Counted from the first letter of the stretch, positions 36,341 to 46,356 are shown. The stretch: DNA of 64,000 bases from Planctomycetota bacterium (GCA_963204915.1 CAUJHS010000117.1:248001-312000); one strand, 5' to 3'. Notes: generated by a model from the sequence alone, not told the origin. Translations and numbers: made by a program.

Positions 36341-38158
36341 ATGACCGTTCGTTTTTCGCTGCCGCGCCGCGTGACGATGTACTACCTGTTGTTCAGCGTA
36401 GTTTCGATCGCCTGGTTGGCAAGCGGCTCGGTGGCCGTGTCGCAGGCGATTCTCCGCTCACGCACCGAAGGCGCTTGTTTGACTCGCCTGGGCAAAGCGG
36501 CGTCGGCCATCAATATCGACTACCTGCGTCAAGGAGACTCTGCGTTTCAAAAGCATGTTGAACGGCTGCGCTCGGAAGGCGGTTTCTTGTACTGCGCCAT
36601 TGTGGCGCCCGAGGGCCGCACCCTGGCGCATTCGACGCGGGAACACATTGGCACGGCGGCGCAAGAACCCGTGGGCGAGCGCATTCAGTGGGGCGACATC
36701 ATCAGCGTTCGCTTTACCGACCCGCGCGGCTCGGTGGTGCGAGAATACCGGGCGCCTCTCCAGGTGGGGCATCAGTACCTCGGCACGTTGCGCATCGGAC
36801 AGCCTGAAGCCGGACTCTGGCACATGATGGTCCTGGCGGCCTCGTACGCGCCCTTCGCGCTCTTGGCGCCGCTGGCCTGTGTGGCGACCGGAGCGTTGAT
36901 TCTGGCGCGCATGGTTTCGCCCTTGTCCGAAATTGAACTGCAACTGCGCCGCGCCGCGCTGGCGCCAACCTGCGACGAAACCATGCTTCATCCCGTCCGG
37001 GTGCGATGCGGCGCGGGCTGGGGCTGGAACCGCCTGATCCAACATTGGCAAGAAGACCGCCGCGTAACGTCCGTCGAGCCGCCGCTTCCGGCGACTCCGG
37101 CGAGTCGACCGCAACGCGACGCCGCAGCGATTCTGCAAAGCCTCTCGGAGGGCGTGGCCGCCACCGATGACGATTTTTCCATCACGTACGCCAACCCTGC
37201 GTTGCCAGCGCTGCTGGGCGACGCCGAACCGCCGGAGTCGGTGGTTGGCGCCTCGATCGGCGAGTTGCTTGGCGTCACCGAGGAGGACGCTTCCGGACAC
37301 GCGCTGCTTGATCCGACGCTCGTGCATCGCACGGTGACGGCCGAGATTCGTCGCAGTGGGCCGCTCGGAGACCGCGTGCTGCGCGTGGCGCGGTATCCCC
37401 TTCAGTCCGAGACGTCCGGCGCGGGAAAGGGGTTCGTCTGGTCGGTGCGCGACGTTACCCAACAAAAGCTCGCCGAAAAAATGCGCGACCAGTTCCTCGA
37501 CTCGGCCACGCATGAACTTCGCACGCCTTTAACCAACATTCGAGCCTACGCCGAGACGCTCGCCCTGAACGAAGTGATTGACGTGGAGCAGCAAAAGGAG
37601 TTCTGCAACATCATCAACTCGGAGGCGATCCGGTTGTCGCGGTTTGTAGACGAGTTGTTGTGCATCAGCAGCCTCGAAGCAGGATCCATGGCGATCAAGA
37701 AACAAAACGTCGAACTGGAGCGATTACTGAACGAAGCAGCCGCCAATGTGCGCCCCCTGATGGATCAAAAGCGATTGGAGTTTGAAGTATCGCTGCCGCC
37801 TAAGATGCCCGAAGTCAAACTCGATAAAGACAAGTTTAGTGCAGCCCTGGTCAACCTGTTGGGCAATGCGGCCAAGTACACCCCCGAAGGAGGCCGCGTG
37901 CGGCTCAAGGCGCGTTACGACGACGCGCGCCTGATGCTGGACGTGGAGGACTCGGGAGTCGGCATCGCAGCGGAGGAGCTTCCCAAGATTTTCGACAAAT
38001 TCTTCCGCAGCGCCGACCGCCGCGTGCGTCAACAAACCGGCACCGGACTGGGGCTGTCCTTTGCGAACGAGATCGTTCGGCTGCACGGCGGGGCCATTAC
38101 CGTCAAGAGCGAACTGGACAAAGGCAGCACCTTTACGCTGACCGTGCCCTTGGCGTAA
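36341..38158 (+). CDS. Membrane sensor histidine kinase with PAS domain
   Basis: Start at 36341 (MTVRFSLPRRVTMYYLLFSVV). 605 residues: TM1, a periplasmic sensor of about 140 residues, TM2 (VLAASYAPFALLAPLACVATGALIL), a HAMP-like segment, a PAS domain (DAAAILQSLSEGVAATDDDFSITYANPAL), the phospho-acceptor SATHELRTPLTNIRAYAE, and the ATPase part with NLLGNAAKYTPEGG (N box), DSGVGI (G1) and GTGLGLS (G2). It autophosphorylates and signals to a response regulator; none is adjacent. It sits between the pseudopilin and the STAS gene on the same strand. Confidence 0.93.
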   Translation: MTVRFSLPRRVTMYYLLFSVVSIAWLASGSVAVSQAILRSRTEGACLTRLGKAASAINIDYLRQGDSAFQKHVERLRSEGGFLYCAIVAPEGRTLAHSTREHIGTAAQEPVGERIQWGDIISVRFTDPRGSVVREYRAPLQVGHQYLGTLRIGQPEAGLWHMMVLAASYAPFALLAPLACVATGALILARMVSPLSEIELQLRRAALAPTCDETMLHPVRVRCGAGWGWNRLIQHWQEDRRVTSVEPPLPATPASRPQRDAAAILQSLSEGVAATDDDFSITYANPALPALLGDAEPPESVVGASIGELLGVTEEDASGHALLDPTLVHRTVTAEIRRSGPLGDRVLRVARYPLQSETSGAGKGFVWSVRDVTQQKLAEKMRDQFLDSATHELRTPLTNIRAYAETLALNEVIDVEQQKEFCNIINSEAIRLSRFVDELLCISSLEAGSMAIKKQNVELERLLNEAAANVRPLMDQKRLEFEVSLPPKMPEVKLDKDKFSAALVNLLGNAAKYTPEGGRVRLKARYDDARLMLDVEDSGVGIAAEELPKIFDKFFRSADRRVRQQTGTGLGLSFANEIVRLHGGAITVKSELDKGSTFTLTVPLA

Positions 38159-38347
38159 ACGCCGCCGCAAGACGCACATCCTGTGTGCTGCGCGGCGCCC
38201 AAGTGGGGTTGAGGACGAACGCCCGACCGACCGTTGGCCGGTTGGGCCTTGCGCCGTGTGTCGGCGAGCCGCATCCGATCGCGCGCACGCCAGGAGTCGG
38301 ACGGGCCGTGCGGGGCCGATGACCTACACTTGGAAAGGAGCCATTGC

Positions 38348-38683
38348 ATGTTTCATCAAGTCGACCAAGGGGCCGTGCGCGTGATCGCGGGAGCCGGGCC
38401 GCTCAATCATGAGTCGGTCGCCGAAGCGCGCGCGTTGCTGCAACCTTGCCTGACGGCCGGGCAACCGTTGGCGGTGTTCGACTTGGAGCATGTCAGCCTG
38501 ATGGATAGCGTCGGGCTGGAGATGCTCGTTCAAACGCATGAAGATTTCGCGCGGCGCGGCGGCGCGTTCAAGCTTGCGGCCCCGAACCCTCTGTGCCGCG
38601 ATATTCTGCATGTGACGCAGTTGGACAAGCGTTTGGAGATTTTCGCTACGTCGCGCGCGGCCGTAGGGAGTTTCCTGAAATGA
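38348..38683 (+). CDS. STAS-domain anti-sigma factor antagonist-like protein
   Basis: 111 residues. AAGGAG precedes the ATG. Single STAS fold with VRVIAGAGPLNHESVAEARALLQ at the start, the conserved FDLEHVSLMDSVGLEMLV loop, where the Ser after Asp is the usual phosphorylation site, and KLAAPNPLCRDILHVTQLDKRLEIF at the end. Such proteins act as partner-switch antagonists. Its stop overlaps the ATG of gspE (ATGA), so it is translated with the ATPase. Confidence 0.9.
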   Translation: MFHQVDQGAVRVIAGAGPLNHESVAEARALLQPCLTAGQPLAVFDLEHVSLMDSVGLEMLVQTHEDFARRGGAFKLAAPNPLCRDILHVTQLDKRLEIFATSRAAVGSFLK

Positions 38684-40440
38684 GCCTCGCTGCATCCTCG
38701 CTTGCTCCCCTCGAAACGACCGCGGCCCGTCCAGCGCGCCGGGCGGCTCCGCGTCGGCCGATGCGTTTGGGCGAGCAGTTGCTTGGCGCCAACTTGATTT
38801 CGGCCGATGAACTTGAGACCGCGCTCCAAGTGCAGGCCGACAAAGGCCGCCGGATCGGCGAAGTGCTGCTCGAGATGGGCGTGATTGGCGAGGACGATTT
38901 GCTCCCGTTCATCGAGCAGCAAGTGGGAGCGCCGGCCGTCAAACTGCGGGAAGGGTTGATCGATCCGCGCGTGGTGCCGCTTCTTCCCCGCGCTGCCGCC
39001 GAACGCCTGGAAGCGCTGCCGCTGTTCCGCGTGCGGGACACGCTGTTCGTGGCTTTGGCCGACCCTCAGGATCTCCATCGGCTGGATGAACTCGAACGCG
39101 CCACGGGACTGAAGGTGCGGCCCGTTTTCGCTTTCGCCGACGCCATTCGCCGCATGGCGCCGCGCGTCTACAACGAGGACTTCGAAGTCGATGTCGTCAC
39201 GGCCGACCTGGATGAGTCGGCCATCGAAGTGCGTTCCGATATTACCACGTCGGATATCGCCTCGATTGATCAGTTGGTCGACGGCAGCCCCGTGGTGAAC
39301 CTGGTCAACTACCTCATCTTGCAAGCGGTGCGCAAGAAGGTCAGCGATATTCACATCGAGCCGAACCGCAAGCACACAGTGGTTCGCTTTCGTATTGATG
39401 GGCAACTGATCGAGGTGTTGCGCCCTCGGCGCGATATTCACGCGGCCATCGTTTCGCGCATCAAGGTGATGAGCAAGATGGATATTGCCGAACATCGCAT
39501 TCCCCAAGATGGACGTTGCCAGGTGGCCGTCGACGGCAAAGAGGTTGATTTGCGCGTTTCCACGCTGCCGACCGTGCTGGGCGAAAAAGCCGTCTTGCGC
39601 GTTCTCGACCGCGGGCGGCTCACCTTCAATCTGGACGAACTGGGCGTCCCCGACGGCCTTTTGTCGCTCGTCAAAAAGATGCTGGCGAAGCCGTACGGGC
39701 TGGTGCTGGTCACCGGACCCACGGGCAGCGGCAAAACGACCACGCTGTACTCGGCCCTGGAGTTGATCAAGTCGGTTCACCGGAACATTGTCACGGTGGA
39801 AGACCCCGTGGAATATCAACTGGAGTTGATCAACCAGGTGCAGGTCGATGCCTCGCGGACCTTGAGTTTCGCGGGCGCGCTGCGGTCCATTCTGCGGCAA
39901 GATCCCGATGTGATCATGGTCGGCGAAATTCGCGACGCCGAGACGGCGCAAGTCGCGGTACAAGCGGCCCTTACCGGCCACCTGGTGTTGAGCACGCTCC
40001 ACACGAACGACAGCGCGGGAGCCGTCACTCGACTAATTGACATGGGCGTCGACCGCTACAAGCTGGCGCCGGCGCTCGTCGGCGTGATCGCGCAGCGTTT
40101 GATGCGCACCGTATGCCCCAAATGCCGCAAGACCTATTATCCCTCGGCCGAATTTCTCAACTCCTTGCACTACGCCGGCGACAAACGCCGCAGCTTCGTG
40201 CGGGGGGAAGGTTGCCGCGAATGTTACGACACCGGCTTCCAGGGCCGCACCGGCATTTACGAAGTGATGTACGTCGATTCGGAGTTGCGCAGCATGATCG
40301 CCCGAGAAGCCGATCAGGGAATCGTTCGTGAGTGGTTTCAGAAGCGCGGCGGCGTCACGTTGTTGGATAGCGCGCTGCGCGCCGCCGAGAACGAACAAAC
40401 CAGCCTCGATGAGGTGGCCCGCGTGGCGTTTTTTGAGTGA
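38680..40440 (+). CDS. gspE: GspE/PilB secretion ATPase
   Basis: 586 residues. An N-terminal MshEN/GspE-N domain (RLGEQLLGANLISADELETAL; DDLLPFIEQQVGAP) is followed by the ATPase core with GPTGSGKTTTLYSALE (Walker A), VEDPVEYQLELINQVQ (Asp box), RQDPDVIMVGEIRDAETA (Walker B) and LVLSTLHTNDSAGA (His box). A zinc motif (CPKCRKTYYP and CRECYDTGF) sits near the C-terminus. It powers assembly of a type IV pilus or type II pseudopilus from the cytoplasmic face. Translationally coupled to the STAS gene by the ATGA overlap. Confidence 0.96.
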   Translation: MSLAASSLAPLETTAARPARRAAPRRPMRLGEQLLGANLISADELETALQVQADKGRRIGEVLLEMGVIGEDDLLPFIEQQVGAPAVKLREGLIDPRVVPLLPRAAAERLEALPLFRVRDTLFVALADPQDLHRLDELERATGLKVRPVFAFADAIRRMAPRVYNEDFEVDVVTADLDESAIEVRSDITTSDIASIDQLVDGSPVVNLVNYLILQAVRKKVSDIHIEPNRKHTVVRFRIDGQLIEVLRPRRDIHAAIVSRIKVMSKMDIAEHRIPQDGRCQVAVDGKEVDLRVSTLPTVLGEKAVLRVLDRGRLTFNLDELGVPDGLLSLVKKMLAKPYGLVLVTGPTGSGKTTTLYSALELIKSVHRNIVTVEDPVEYQLELINQVQVDASRTLSFAGALRSILRQDPDVIMVGEIRDAETAQVAVQAALTGHLVLSTLHTNDSAGAVTRLIDMGVDRYKLAPALVGVIAQRLMRTVCPKCRKTYYPSAEFLNSLHYAGDKRRSFVRGEGCRECYDTGFQGRTGIYEVMYVDSELRSMIAREADQGIVREWFQKRGGVTLLDSALRAAENEQTSLDEVARVAFFE

Positions 40441-40454
40441 GTTTCGAGTGAACC

Positions 40455-41636
40455 ATGCCAACGACCATTAGCCAACCGCCTGCCAAAGCGATGGGCGGCG
40501 TACGCCCCGGAGGCGCGCGTCGCAACGCAGGGCCGCGTGTTGCGCGGCGTGAAACGGCGCCCGCTCCTCGCTGGACTTTGCGCCGGCGAGGCTCGTGGCG
40601 CAAAGAGATCGCCAATTTAACTTCGCAGTTGGCGATTATGACCCGCTCGGGTATTGATGTGGCTTCGGCGATCGAGTCTTTGAACCGGCAATGCCGCCGT
40701 CCTGAATTGCAGCGCGTATTGCAACAAGTTCACGATGATGTAACCGGCGGCCAATCGCTTTCGCAAGCGCTCGCAGAACATCCCGGCGTCTTCAGCGAAA
40801 CGTACATCGCCAGTGTTTCGGCCGGAGAAGCTTCCGGCCGGCTCTCGGACGTGCTCAACCAATTGGCGCACATGCTGCGGAATGAAACACGATTGCAAAG
40901 CACGGTGCGTACGATGTTTGCGTATCCGGTGTTGTTGGCGTCGGTCTCGAGCCTCGTGTTGCTGGCGCTGGTGCTGTTTGTTTTGCCGCAATTCGCCAAG
41001 ATTTTTGCCGACTACGATACGCCGCTTCCGTGGATCACTCAAATGCTGATCGGGCTGGCGACCGAACTACGCACCCGGTTTTGGTTATGGGGCTCGTTGG
41101 CGGCAACCGCCGTGATTGGTCTGTTGGTCTTTCGGCGCAGCGAACAAGGCCGCTTGTTCTGGGACCGACTCTTGCTGCATGCATCGTTACTGCGTGACGT
41201 AACCCGCGCCTTGGCCGTCGGGCGCGTGTGCCGCTTGTTGGGCGTCATGTTGGAAAGCGGCGTGCCGCTGTTAGAGGCCCTGCGACTGTCGCATCAGGCC
41301 GTCGACAACCGCCTATGGCGCCGCCTTCTCAGCGAGTTAGAGAACGACGTGCTGAACGGCCGCGGCTTGAGTCGCGCGCTCTTGGCCAGCGACTTTGTTC
41401 CCCCTTCCGCCGCCGAGATGATCGCCACGGCCGAACGCACGGGTAATTTGGGCGAAGTCGCGTGTTTGTTGGGCGACCACTATGAAGAAGAGGGCCAGTC
41501 CAAGTTGCGAGAATTCATTGCCGTACTCGAGCCGGCCATTACCGTGGGCATGGGCGTCGTCGTGGCGACGGTGGTGCTAGCGGTCATGCTTCCCATGTTC
41601 GACCTTTCCACCTTTGCGAGTCACGGCCCCAACTGA
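40455..41636 (+). CDS. gspF: GspF/PilC inner-membrane platform protein
   Basis: 393 residues with an Arg/Pro-rich N-terminal tail, then the paired T2SSF domains: LTSQLAIMTRSGIDVASAIESLN and, in the second repeat, AVGRVCRLLGVMLESGVPLLEAL. Three transmembrane segments lie at about 180-205, 225-250 and 370-390 (VGMGVVVATVVLAVMLPMF). It interacts with the ATPase. The gap to gspE is 14 nt. Confidence 0.95.
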   Translation: MPTTISQPPAKAMGGVRPGGARRNAGPRVARRETAPAPRWTLRRRGSWRKEIANLTSQLAIMTRSGIDVASAIESLNRQCRRPELQRVLQQVHDDVTGGQSLSQALAEHPGVFSETYIASVSAGEASGRLSDVLNQLAHMLRNETRLQSTVRTMFAYPVLLASVSSLVLLALVLFVLPQFAKIFADYDTPLPWITQMLIGLATELRTRFWLWGSLAATAVIGLLVFRRSEQGRLFWDRLLLHASLLRDVTRALAVGRVCRLLGVMLESGVPLLEALRLSHQAVDNRLWRRLLSELENDVLNGRGLSRALLASDFVPPSAAEMIATAERTGNLGEVACLLGDHYEEEGQSKLREFIAVLEPAITVGMGVVVATVVLAVMLPMFDLSTFASHGPN

Positions 41637-41686
41637 AGCCCGATCCTCGACATAACCCTGCACGAGTTCTTCAGCCCGAGCATCGT

Positions 41687-42751
41687 ATGATCTTCGCACC
41701 TCGAACTGGTTGGATTGGCGCCGACTTGGGCAGCCATGCGGTGAAACTGGCCCAAGTGGAGCGGCGCGGCGGACTTTATTGTCTGAAGTCAGTCCTGGCG
41801 GTGCAGCGTCCTGCCCCTTGGCCAGGAAACGACTTACACCGCGCCGAAGCACGTTCCTCGCGCGAGGAGTTGACTGCCGCTTATTCGCTAGGCGGGTTTG
41901 CCGGTCGATACGCCGCGTGCAGTCTTTCGATGGCGGCCTGCGAAGTGGCCGAACTTCCCGACGACGCCCAAATCGTCGCCGAAGACCTTCTCAGCGTGGC
42001 GAGAACTTTAGACGAACTCCACGGCGAGTTGCCAGGAGGCCGGGTCGCCGACACGTGGCCGGTTGCTCCGAGCGGCGGCAAACGTCAAGACAATTCGCGC
42101 ATGACGTTGTCGTTGTCGCGGGCTTGGGCGTCGCAAGTCGCCGCCGATCACGCCCAAAGCGGCTTGGTCTGTCGCGTGCTGGACGGTCTGCCGTTGTGTT
42201 TGGCGCGCGCGATTCAAATGACGCAGAACGAAGCGATGGCGTCTCGCCCTGTCGCGGCGCTCGACTGGGGTTGCGGCCAGGCGACGCTTTGTATTGTTTT
42301 GCACGGAGCGCCGCAGTTCGTGCGCGTGCTGCGACACTGTCAACTGCAAATCTTGACTGAGGCGCTGCAACAAGCCACGGGAGCATCGCTGGCGGAAACC
42401 AGCCTGTTGTTGACGCGCCACGGGTTGCCGGCGCCAACGCAACCCATCGAATCCATGCAACTCGCGCTGGCCGACCCGGTGCAGCCTTCGCTTGACGCGT
42501 TGACGGACGAAGTGGAGCGCACCACGGCTTACCTACGGTCGTATCGTCCCGATTGGGCGCCGAAGGAGTTTGTGCTGTTCGGCGGCGGCGCAACGATTCG
42601 AAATATCGAGTCGGTGTTGCAAGAACGCTGGGGCGCTCCCGTGCGCGCGTGGTCGATGCCGCAAGACGAGTCCAGCGAACCGCCGAATGCTCCCTTGGCG
42701 TTGTTCGGTCCGGCTGCGGCGCTTTCGCTGCTGGGGTGTGCAACCAAATGA
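41687..42751 (+). CDS. pilM: PilM-like pilus assembly ATPase-fold protein
   Basis: 354 residues with an actin-like fold: GWIGADLGSHAVKLAQVE (phosphate 1), AALDWGCGQATLCIVLHGAPQFVRVLRH (phosphate 2) and EFVLFGGGATIRNIESVL (adenosine). It replaces GspL/PilM, linking ATPase and membrane proteins. Divergent in the middle, where the EYXXX region is replaced by a low-identity stretch. Its stop overlaps the pilN start. Confidence 0.85.
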   Translation: MIFAPRTGWIGADLGSHAVKLAQVERRGGLYCLKSVLAVQRPAPWPGNDLHRAEARSSREELTAAYSLGGFAGRYAACSLSMAACEVAELPDDAQIVAEDLLSVARTLDELHGELPGGRVADTWPVAPSGGKRQDNSRMTLSLSRAWASQVAADHAQSGLVCRVLDGLPLCLARAIQMTQNEAMASRPVAALDWGCGQATLCIVLHGAPQFVRVLRHCQLQILTEALQQATGASLAETSLLLTRHGLPAPTQPIESMQLALADPVQPSLDALTDEVERTTAYLRSYRPDWAPKEFVLFGGGATIRNIESVLQERWGAPVRAWSMPQDESSEPPNAPLALFGPAAALSLLGCATK

Positions 42752-43317
42752 AGACGTATTTGAACTTATTACCGCAGGAGACGCAGCGCGCTCAGGTGGC
42801 GCGCTTGCGAATTCGGCAGTGGAGTGTGGTGTGGCTTCTATCGGCCGGAGTGCTGGCGGTTCTGGCGGGCGTCGAGTGGCGCCGTACGCAACTCGCACAG
42901 CAGCGCCGTGAAGCCGCCGAGGAGCACTACGCCCCGATTCGTAAGTTGCAGCAATCCAATCGCGAACTGGCCGAACGGATCGAAGTGCTGCAAAAGCGCG
43001 AGTCGTTGGCGCTTTCGCTTTCGAACGAACGTCCCCTGCTGGCCTTGTTGGGCATCGTGGGACGGGCCTCGCAAGCGGCCGAGGGACGCGTTTGTGTGCA
43101 ACAATTGCAATGGAGCGAAGCCCGGCGCGATCCCCATACCGGCGAGATCGCCATGCCGGCGGCGCTGCGGCTGGACGGCTTGGGGCTCGACTACCTGTCC
43201 ATTGCCCGCTTCGCCGCCGCGCTGCGCGACGTGAACGTGTTCGCCCACGTCCAAGTGAACGCGTCCAATTCCGATGATCAAGACAGCCGTTCCTATTCCA
43301 TCGAATGCGCGTTTTAG
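42748..43317 (+). CDS. pilN: PilN-like membrane assembly protein
   Basis: 189 residues beginning MKTYLNLLPQETQRAQ, the PilN signature (NLLP), a single TM helix (VVWLLSAGVLAVLAGV) and a coiled-coil (KLQQSNRELAERIEVLQKRESLAL) before a ferredoxin-like domain. ATG overlaps the pilM stop (ATGA), indicating coupling. PilM, PilN and PilO form the inner-membrane alignment complex of the pilus machine. Confidence 0.9.
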   Translation: MKTYLNLLPQETQRAQVARLRIRQWSVVWLLSAGVLAVLAGVEWRRTQLAQQRREAAEEHYAPIRKLQQSNRELAERIEVLQKRESLALSLSNERPLLALLGIVGRASQAAEGRVCVQQLQWSEARRDPHTGEIAMPAALRLDGLGLDYLSIARFAAALRDVNVFAHVQVNASNSDDQDSRSYSIECAF

Positions 43318-43402
43318 AACGCCATTCGGGGCGGCGCCGGCTAGGGCTTGTGAAAAGGCCGACTGAGTACAACTTTCCTTCGTCATTACCACAATCATCC
43401 TG

Positions 43403-43981
43403 ATGCATCCTGCCGCCGCAATTCGCACCTTTGACCGGTTGCTGCAACTGGGCCTGTTGGCGCCGGTCTTGGTAGGTGGTTTTGCCGCGTATGGTTTGGT
43501 TGTCGCCCCCCTGGAGACGCGCGCCCGAGCGGCGCAGGAACGCGTTGCGCAATTGGAGCATTTGTTACGCGCGGCGCCGGCCGTGCGACGCGAGTATGCC
43601 GAGTTGCGGCGCCAACTGGCCGACTTGGAGTCCCGCGCCGATTCGGTCCGTCAACGTATTCCCGACGGTCCCGAGGAAGCCGCGTTTTTGGAACAACTGC
43701 ACCAGGCGGCCGAAGCGGCAGGTTTGACGCTTGACGATTACCGCCGCGGCAACGCCATCCGCGGTTCGCAACACGCGCAGCTGGAGGTACACATCACGGG
43801 CGCGGGCAGTCATGAAGCGATTTGCCGGTTTTTCGATCAATTGCGGCAGTTCCCACGACAAACCCAAACGCAACACCTTGCCATTCGCGAAGCGTCGGAA
43901 GGCGCCGGTTACGAGATACGCTTGACCTTGCTGCTGTTCTATCGATCGTCGGGCGGATCGAATGAGGCGAGAAGGGGCTAA
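43403..43981 (+). CDS. pilO: PilO-like membrane assembly protein
   Basis: 192 residues. TM helix at about 10-32 (LLQLGLLAPVLVGGFAAYGLVVAPL), a heptad coiled-coil (RAAQERVAQLEHLLRAA to LRRQLADLESRADSVRQRI), then a ferredoxin-like fold (LEVHITGAGSHEAICRFFDQLRQF; YEIRLTLLLFY). PilO partners PilN. 85 nt separate it from pilN; the next gene starts 2 nt after its stop. Confidence 0.85.
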   Translation: MHPAAAIRTFDRLLQLGLLAPVLVGGFAAYGLVVAPLETRARAAQERVAQLEHLLRAAPAVRREYAELRRQLADLESRADSVRQRIPDGPEEAAFLEQLHQAAEAAGLTLDDYRRGNAIRGSQHAQLEVHITGAGSHEAICRFFDQLRQFPRQTQTQHLAIREASEGAGYEIRLTLLLFYRSSGGSNEARRG

Positions 43982-43983
43982 CC

Positions 43984-44535
43984 ATGCAACAACCGATCCC
44001 AGCAAACCCTGCGGCGGCGCGACGGAAGTTGGTGCTGATCGCGGTGTTAGGAATGGTTTTGATTGCCGTAATTGTGTCGGAATACGGCGGCGCGACCCCC
44101 GCGCCGCAAACCGCCGCCTCGAGCGGACGACCGGGACGCCGGACCTTGCCCAAGTCGGCCGTTGCCGAAAAGTCGGCGCCCGTGATGCGCGAGTCCGAAC
44201 AAAAGCCCTGGCCTCGGATAGCGCTGGAGGAAGTGCTGCAGTATGATCCGTTTCGGCCGCTCGCAACACTCGCGCAGGTTGCGCCCGACGTCCCAACCGT
44301 AGGGGAATCCGGAGATGCGCCACAGAAGCCAACGCTCGAGGTCGATCTTAACGAGAGACGGCAACGGGCGCTTGCCGCGCTGGGCGATCATCCTCCGACT
44401 CTGGTGTATACCGGAACTGGCGGGGGCGCCATCACATTCCGAGATCGCACGTTCCGCATCGGCGACCAGTTGGGCGATTTCCGTATCGTGGAAATCACTC
44501 CTGCTGGCGTTGTCCTGGAGGATTTGCGGAACTAA
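43984..44535 (+). CDS. PilP/GspC-like periplasmic linker protein
   Basis: 183 residues. N-terminal TM helix (LVLIAVLGMVLIAVIVSEYG), a flexible segment and a small beta-domain with PTLVYTGTGGGAITFRDRTFRIGDQLGDFRIVEITPAGVVLED, which resembles the HR domain of GspC/PilP (a small barrel that docks on the secretin). Order between PilO and the secretin is as expected for a PilP. Exact assignment between PilP and GspC is uncertain. Confidence 0.75.
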   Translation: MQQPIPANPAAARRKLVLIAVLGMVLIAVIVSEYGGATPAPQTAASSGRPGRRTLPKSAVAEKSAPVMRESEQKPWPRIALEEVLQYDPFRPLATLAQVAPDVPTVGESGDAPQKPTLEVDLNERRQRALAALGDHPPTLVYTGTGGGAITFRDRTFRIGDQLGDFRIVEITPAGVVLEDLRN

Positions 44536-44556
44536 GGCAGGGAGGATATTCCGCCG

Positions 44557-46356
44557 ATGCGCGGAGGAGGAATACATCTCGCCGCCGCGCCCCCTGGCTG
44601 GATTGTTGCAGTTGCCCTGGCGGCGTGCTTGCTCCTGCTTGCGGCCCCCGCAGGGGGAGGCGCCGAGCCCGCATACCCATTCGGGGCAGCGGAGCGTGAA
44701 ATCTCGACGGGCGAACCCATTTTGCCGCCCGCCCCGGTTGCAACGCCTGCGCCGGACGCACAAAGTCTCGCGACGCCTGGCCCTTCGCCGCACCCACGCG
44801 GGACGGCGCCGATGGGACCTCCGCCGCACCGATTCTTGGCGCCATACCCTCATCCGCTGGCGGGAAAGATTGAGATCAACGGCGGCCAAGGGCGCGTTGC
44901 CTTGGTCGCGCGTGACGCGCCGCTGCGCGACGTGTTAGCGTTGCTCGCACAAAGCGAAGGCTTGAACATTGTTTGTGCAGAAGACGTGAACGCGTTGGTC
45001 TCGGTCACGCTGCGCGATGTTGCGCTGGAAGACGCTTTGACGGCGCTCGTTGCGTCGGCCGGTTGCACTTGGATTGATCAACGCGGAATCATTCACGTTT
45101 CGAGCATTCAAGGAACGCGCCGGCTTTCGCCGAGCGTTCAAGGACGCCATGTTCGGGTGTTTCGCCTTGATTACGCCAGCGCTCGCGATTTGGACTTGGC
45201 TGTGAAAGGTCTGCTTTCGCCCGTGGGGACGTCCTACATTCTCGAAACAAGCCCGCTCGACAACCGCAAGTCGGCCGAATCGATCGTGGTGGAGGATCTT
45301 GCGGAGTATTTGTGCCGCGTGGAAGAGTATCTCTTGCAAGTGGATCAACCACCCCGGCAAGTCTCGATTCAAGCCCATGTGCTCCAGGTCGAGTTGGGTC
45401 AAAACAACCGGCACGGCGTCAACTTTGAACACCTGATTCAATTCGCCAATAAAGACCTGCGGCTGGAAATGACGGGCTTCGCGGCCCCCAACGCACCGCA
45501 GGCGTTCTTTGCGCAACTGAACGGCGGCAACCTGGGCGCCTTGATCGAAGCTCTTTGCACGACGAACCACGCCAAGACGCTGGCCTCGCCTCAAGTCATG
45601 GTGGTGAATGGTCAGGAATCGCGCATTCAAGTGGGCGAACAACTGGGTTTTCGCGTAACGACCACGACCGAAACCAGCACGCTGGAAAGCGTCGAGTTTC
45701 TCGATGTCGGCGTCGTGCTCACGTTCACGCCGCGAATCAGCCGCGACGGCCATATCCTGCTTCGCGTGAAGCCGGAAGTGTCGAGCGGCCAGGTCAACCC
45801 AGAAACAGGACTACCGGAAGAAGAAACCACCGAAGTCGAAACCGACGTGCTCTTGCGCGACGGGCAGGCCATTGTCATCGGCGGTCTGATTCAAGAGAAA
45901 GACAACGAGACGCAAAGCAAATTGCCGTTCCTGGGCGATCTGTGGTTGATTGGCAAACTCTTTCAACGCAAGCAACGAGAAAAAACTCGCAGTGAGATCA
46001 TTGTCGCATTGACGCCGCGGATTGTTCCGTTTTGCGATCCGCTGACTTTGCAAGAACGTGAAGCGATCATGCGCGTGAAGACTCCGCTGTTCCAAGGGCC
46101 GTTGATCCCGATGGCGCGGCCTTGGGAGACGCAACTGCCCGACGCCTGGTCGAACCCAGCGTTTCCGCAACGCCTGCCCACGGTGGAGTGGTGGGAGCCT
46201 CCCCTCGTGGGAGATGGGTCGCCTGCATGGCTGCCGCCGACAAATCTCCCTCCGGCGAACCTTCCGTCGTCGGGTTCTCTGAGGGGGGTGGCGCCGGCCG
46301 AGGAGTTGCCGCCGGCCGCCTCGTGGGAATACCAACCGGTTGAACCGGCGCCGTAA
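44557..46356 (+). CDS. gspD: Outer-membrane secretin (GspD/PilQ family)
   Basis: 599 residues; SD GGAGGAT 10 nt before the ATG. Signal peptide (WIVAVALAACLLLLAAPAGGGAE), a Pro-rich linker, then an N0/STN-like domain (VALVARDAPLRDVLALLAQSEGLNIV), an N1 domain, and the secretin core NHAKTLASPQVMVVNGQESRIQVGEQLGF; VGVVLTFTPRISRDGHILLRVKPEVS; DGQAIVIGGLIQEKDNETQSKLPFLGDL. It ends in a Pro-rich tail. It forms the outer-membrane ring. GspD and PilQ cannot be separated from sequence alone. Confidence 0.92.
   Translation: MRGGGIHLAAAPPGWIVAVALAACLLLLAAPAGGGAEPAYPFGAAEREISTGEPILPPAPVATPAPDAQSLATPGPSPHPRGTAPMGPPPHRFLAPYPHPLAGKIEINGGQGRVALVARDAPLRDVLALLAQSEGLNIVCAEDVNALVSVTLRDVALEDALTALVASAGCTWIDQRGIIHVSSIQGTRRLSPSVQGRHVRVFRLDYASARDLDLAVKGLLSPVGTSYILETSPLDNRKSAESIVVEDLAEYLCRVEEYLLQVDQPPRQVSIQAHVLQVELGQNNRHGVNFEHLIQFANKDLRLEMTGFAAPNAPQAFFAQLNGGNLGALIEALCTTNHAKTLASPQVMVVNGQESRIQVGEQLGFRVTTTTETSTLESVEFLDVGVVLTFTPRISRDGHILLRVKPEVSSGQVNPETGLPEEETTEVETDVLLRDGQAIVIGGLIQEKDNETQSKLPFLGDLWLIGKLFQRKQREKTRSEIIVALTPRIVPFCDPLTLQEREAIMRVKTPLFQGPLIPMARPWETQLPDAWSNPAFPQRLPTVEWWEPPLVGDGSPAWLPPTNLPPANLPSSGSLRGVAPAEELPPAASWEYQPVEPAP

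Noticed and set aside
38530-40002. Antisense ORF across gspE
   Set aside because: Walker A/B motifs on the plus strand define the gene.
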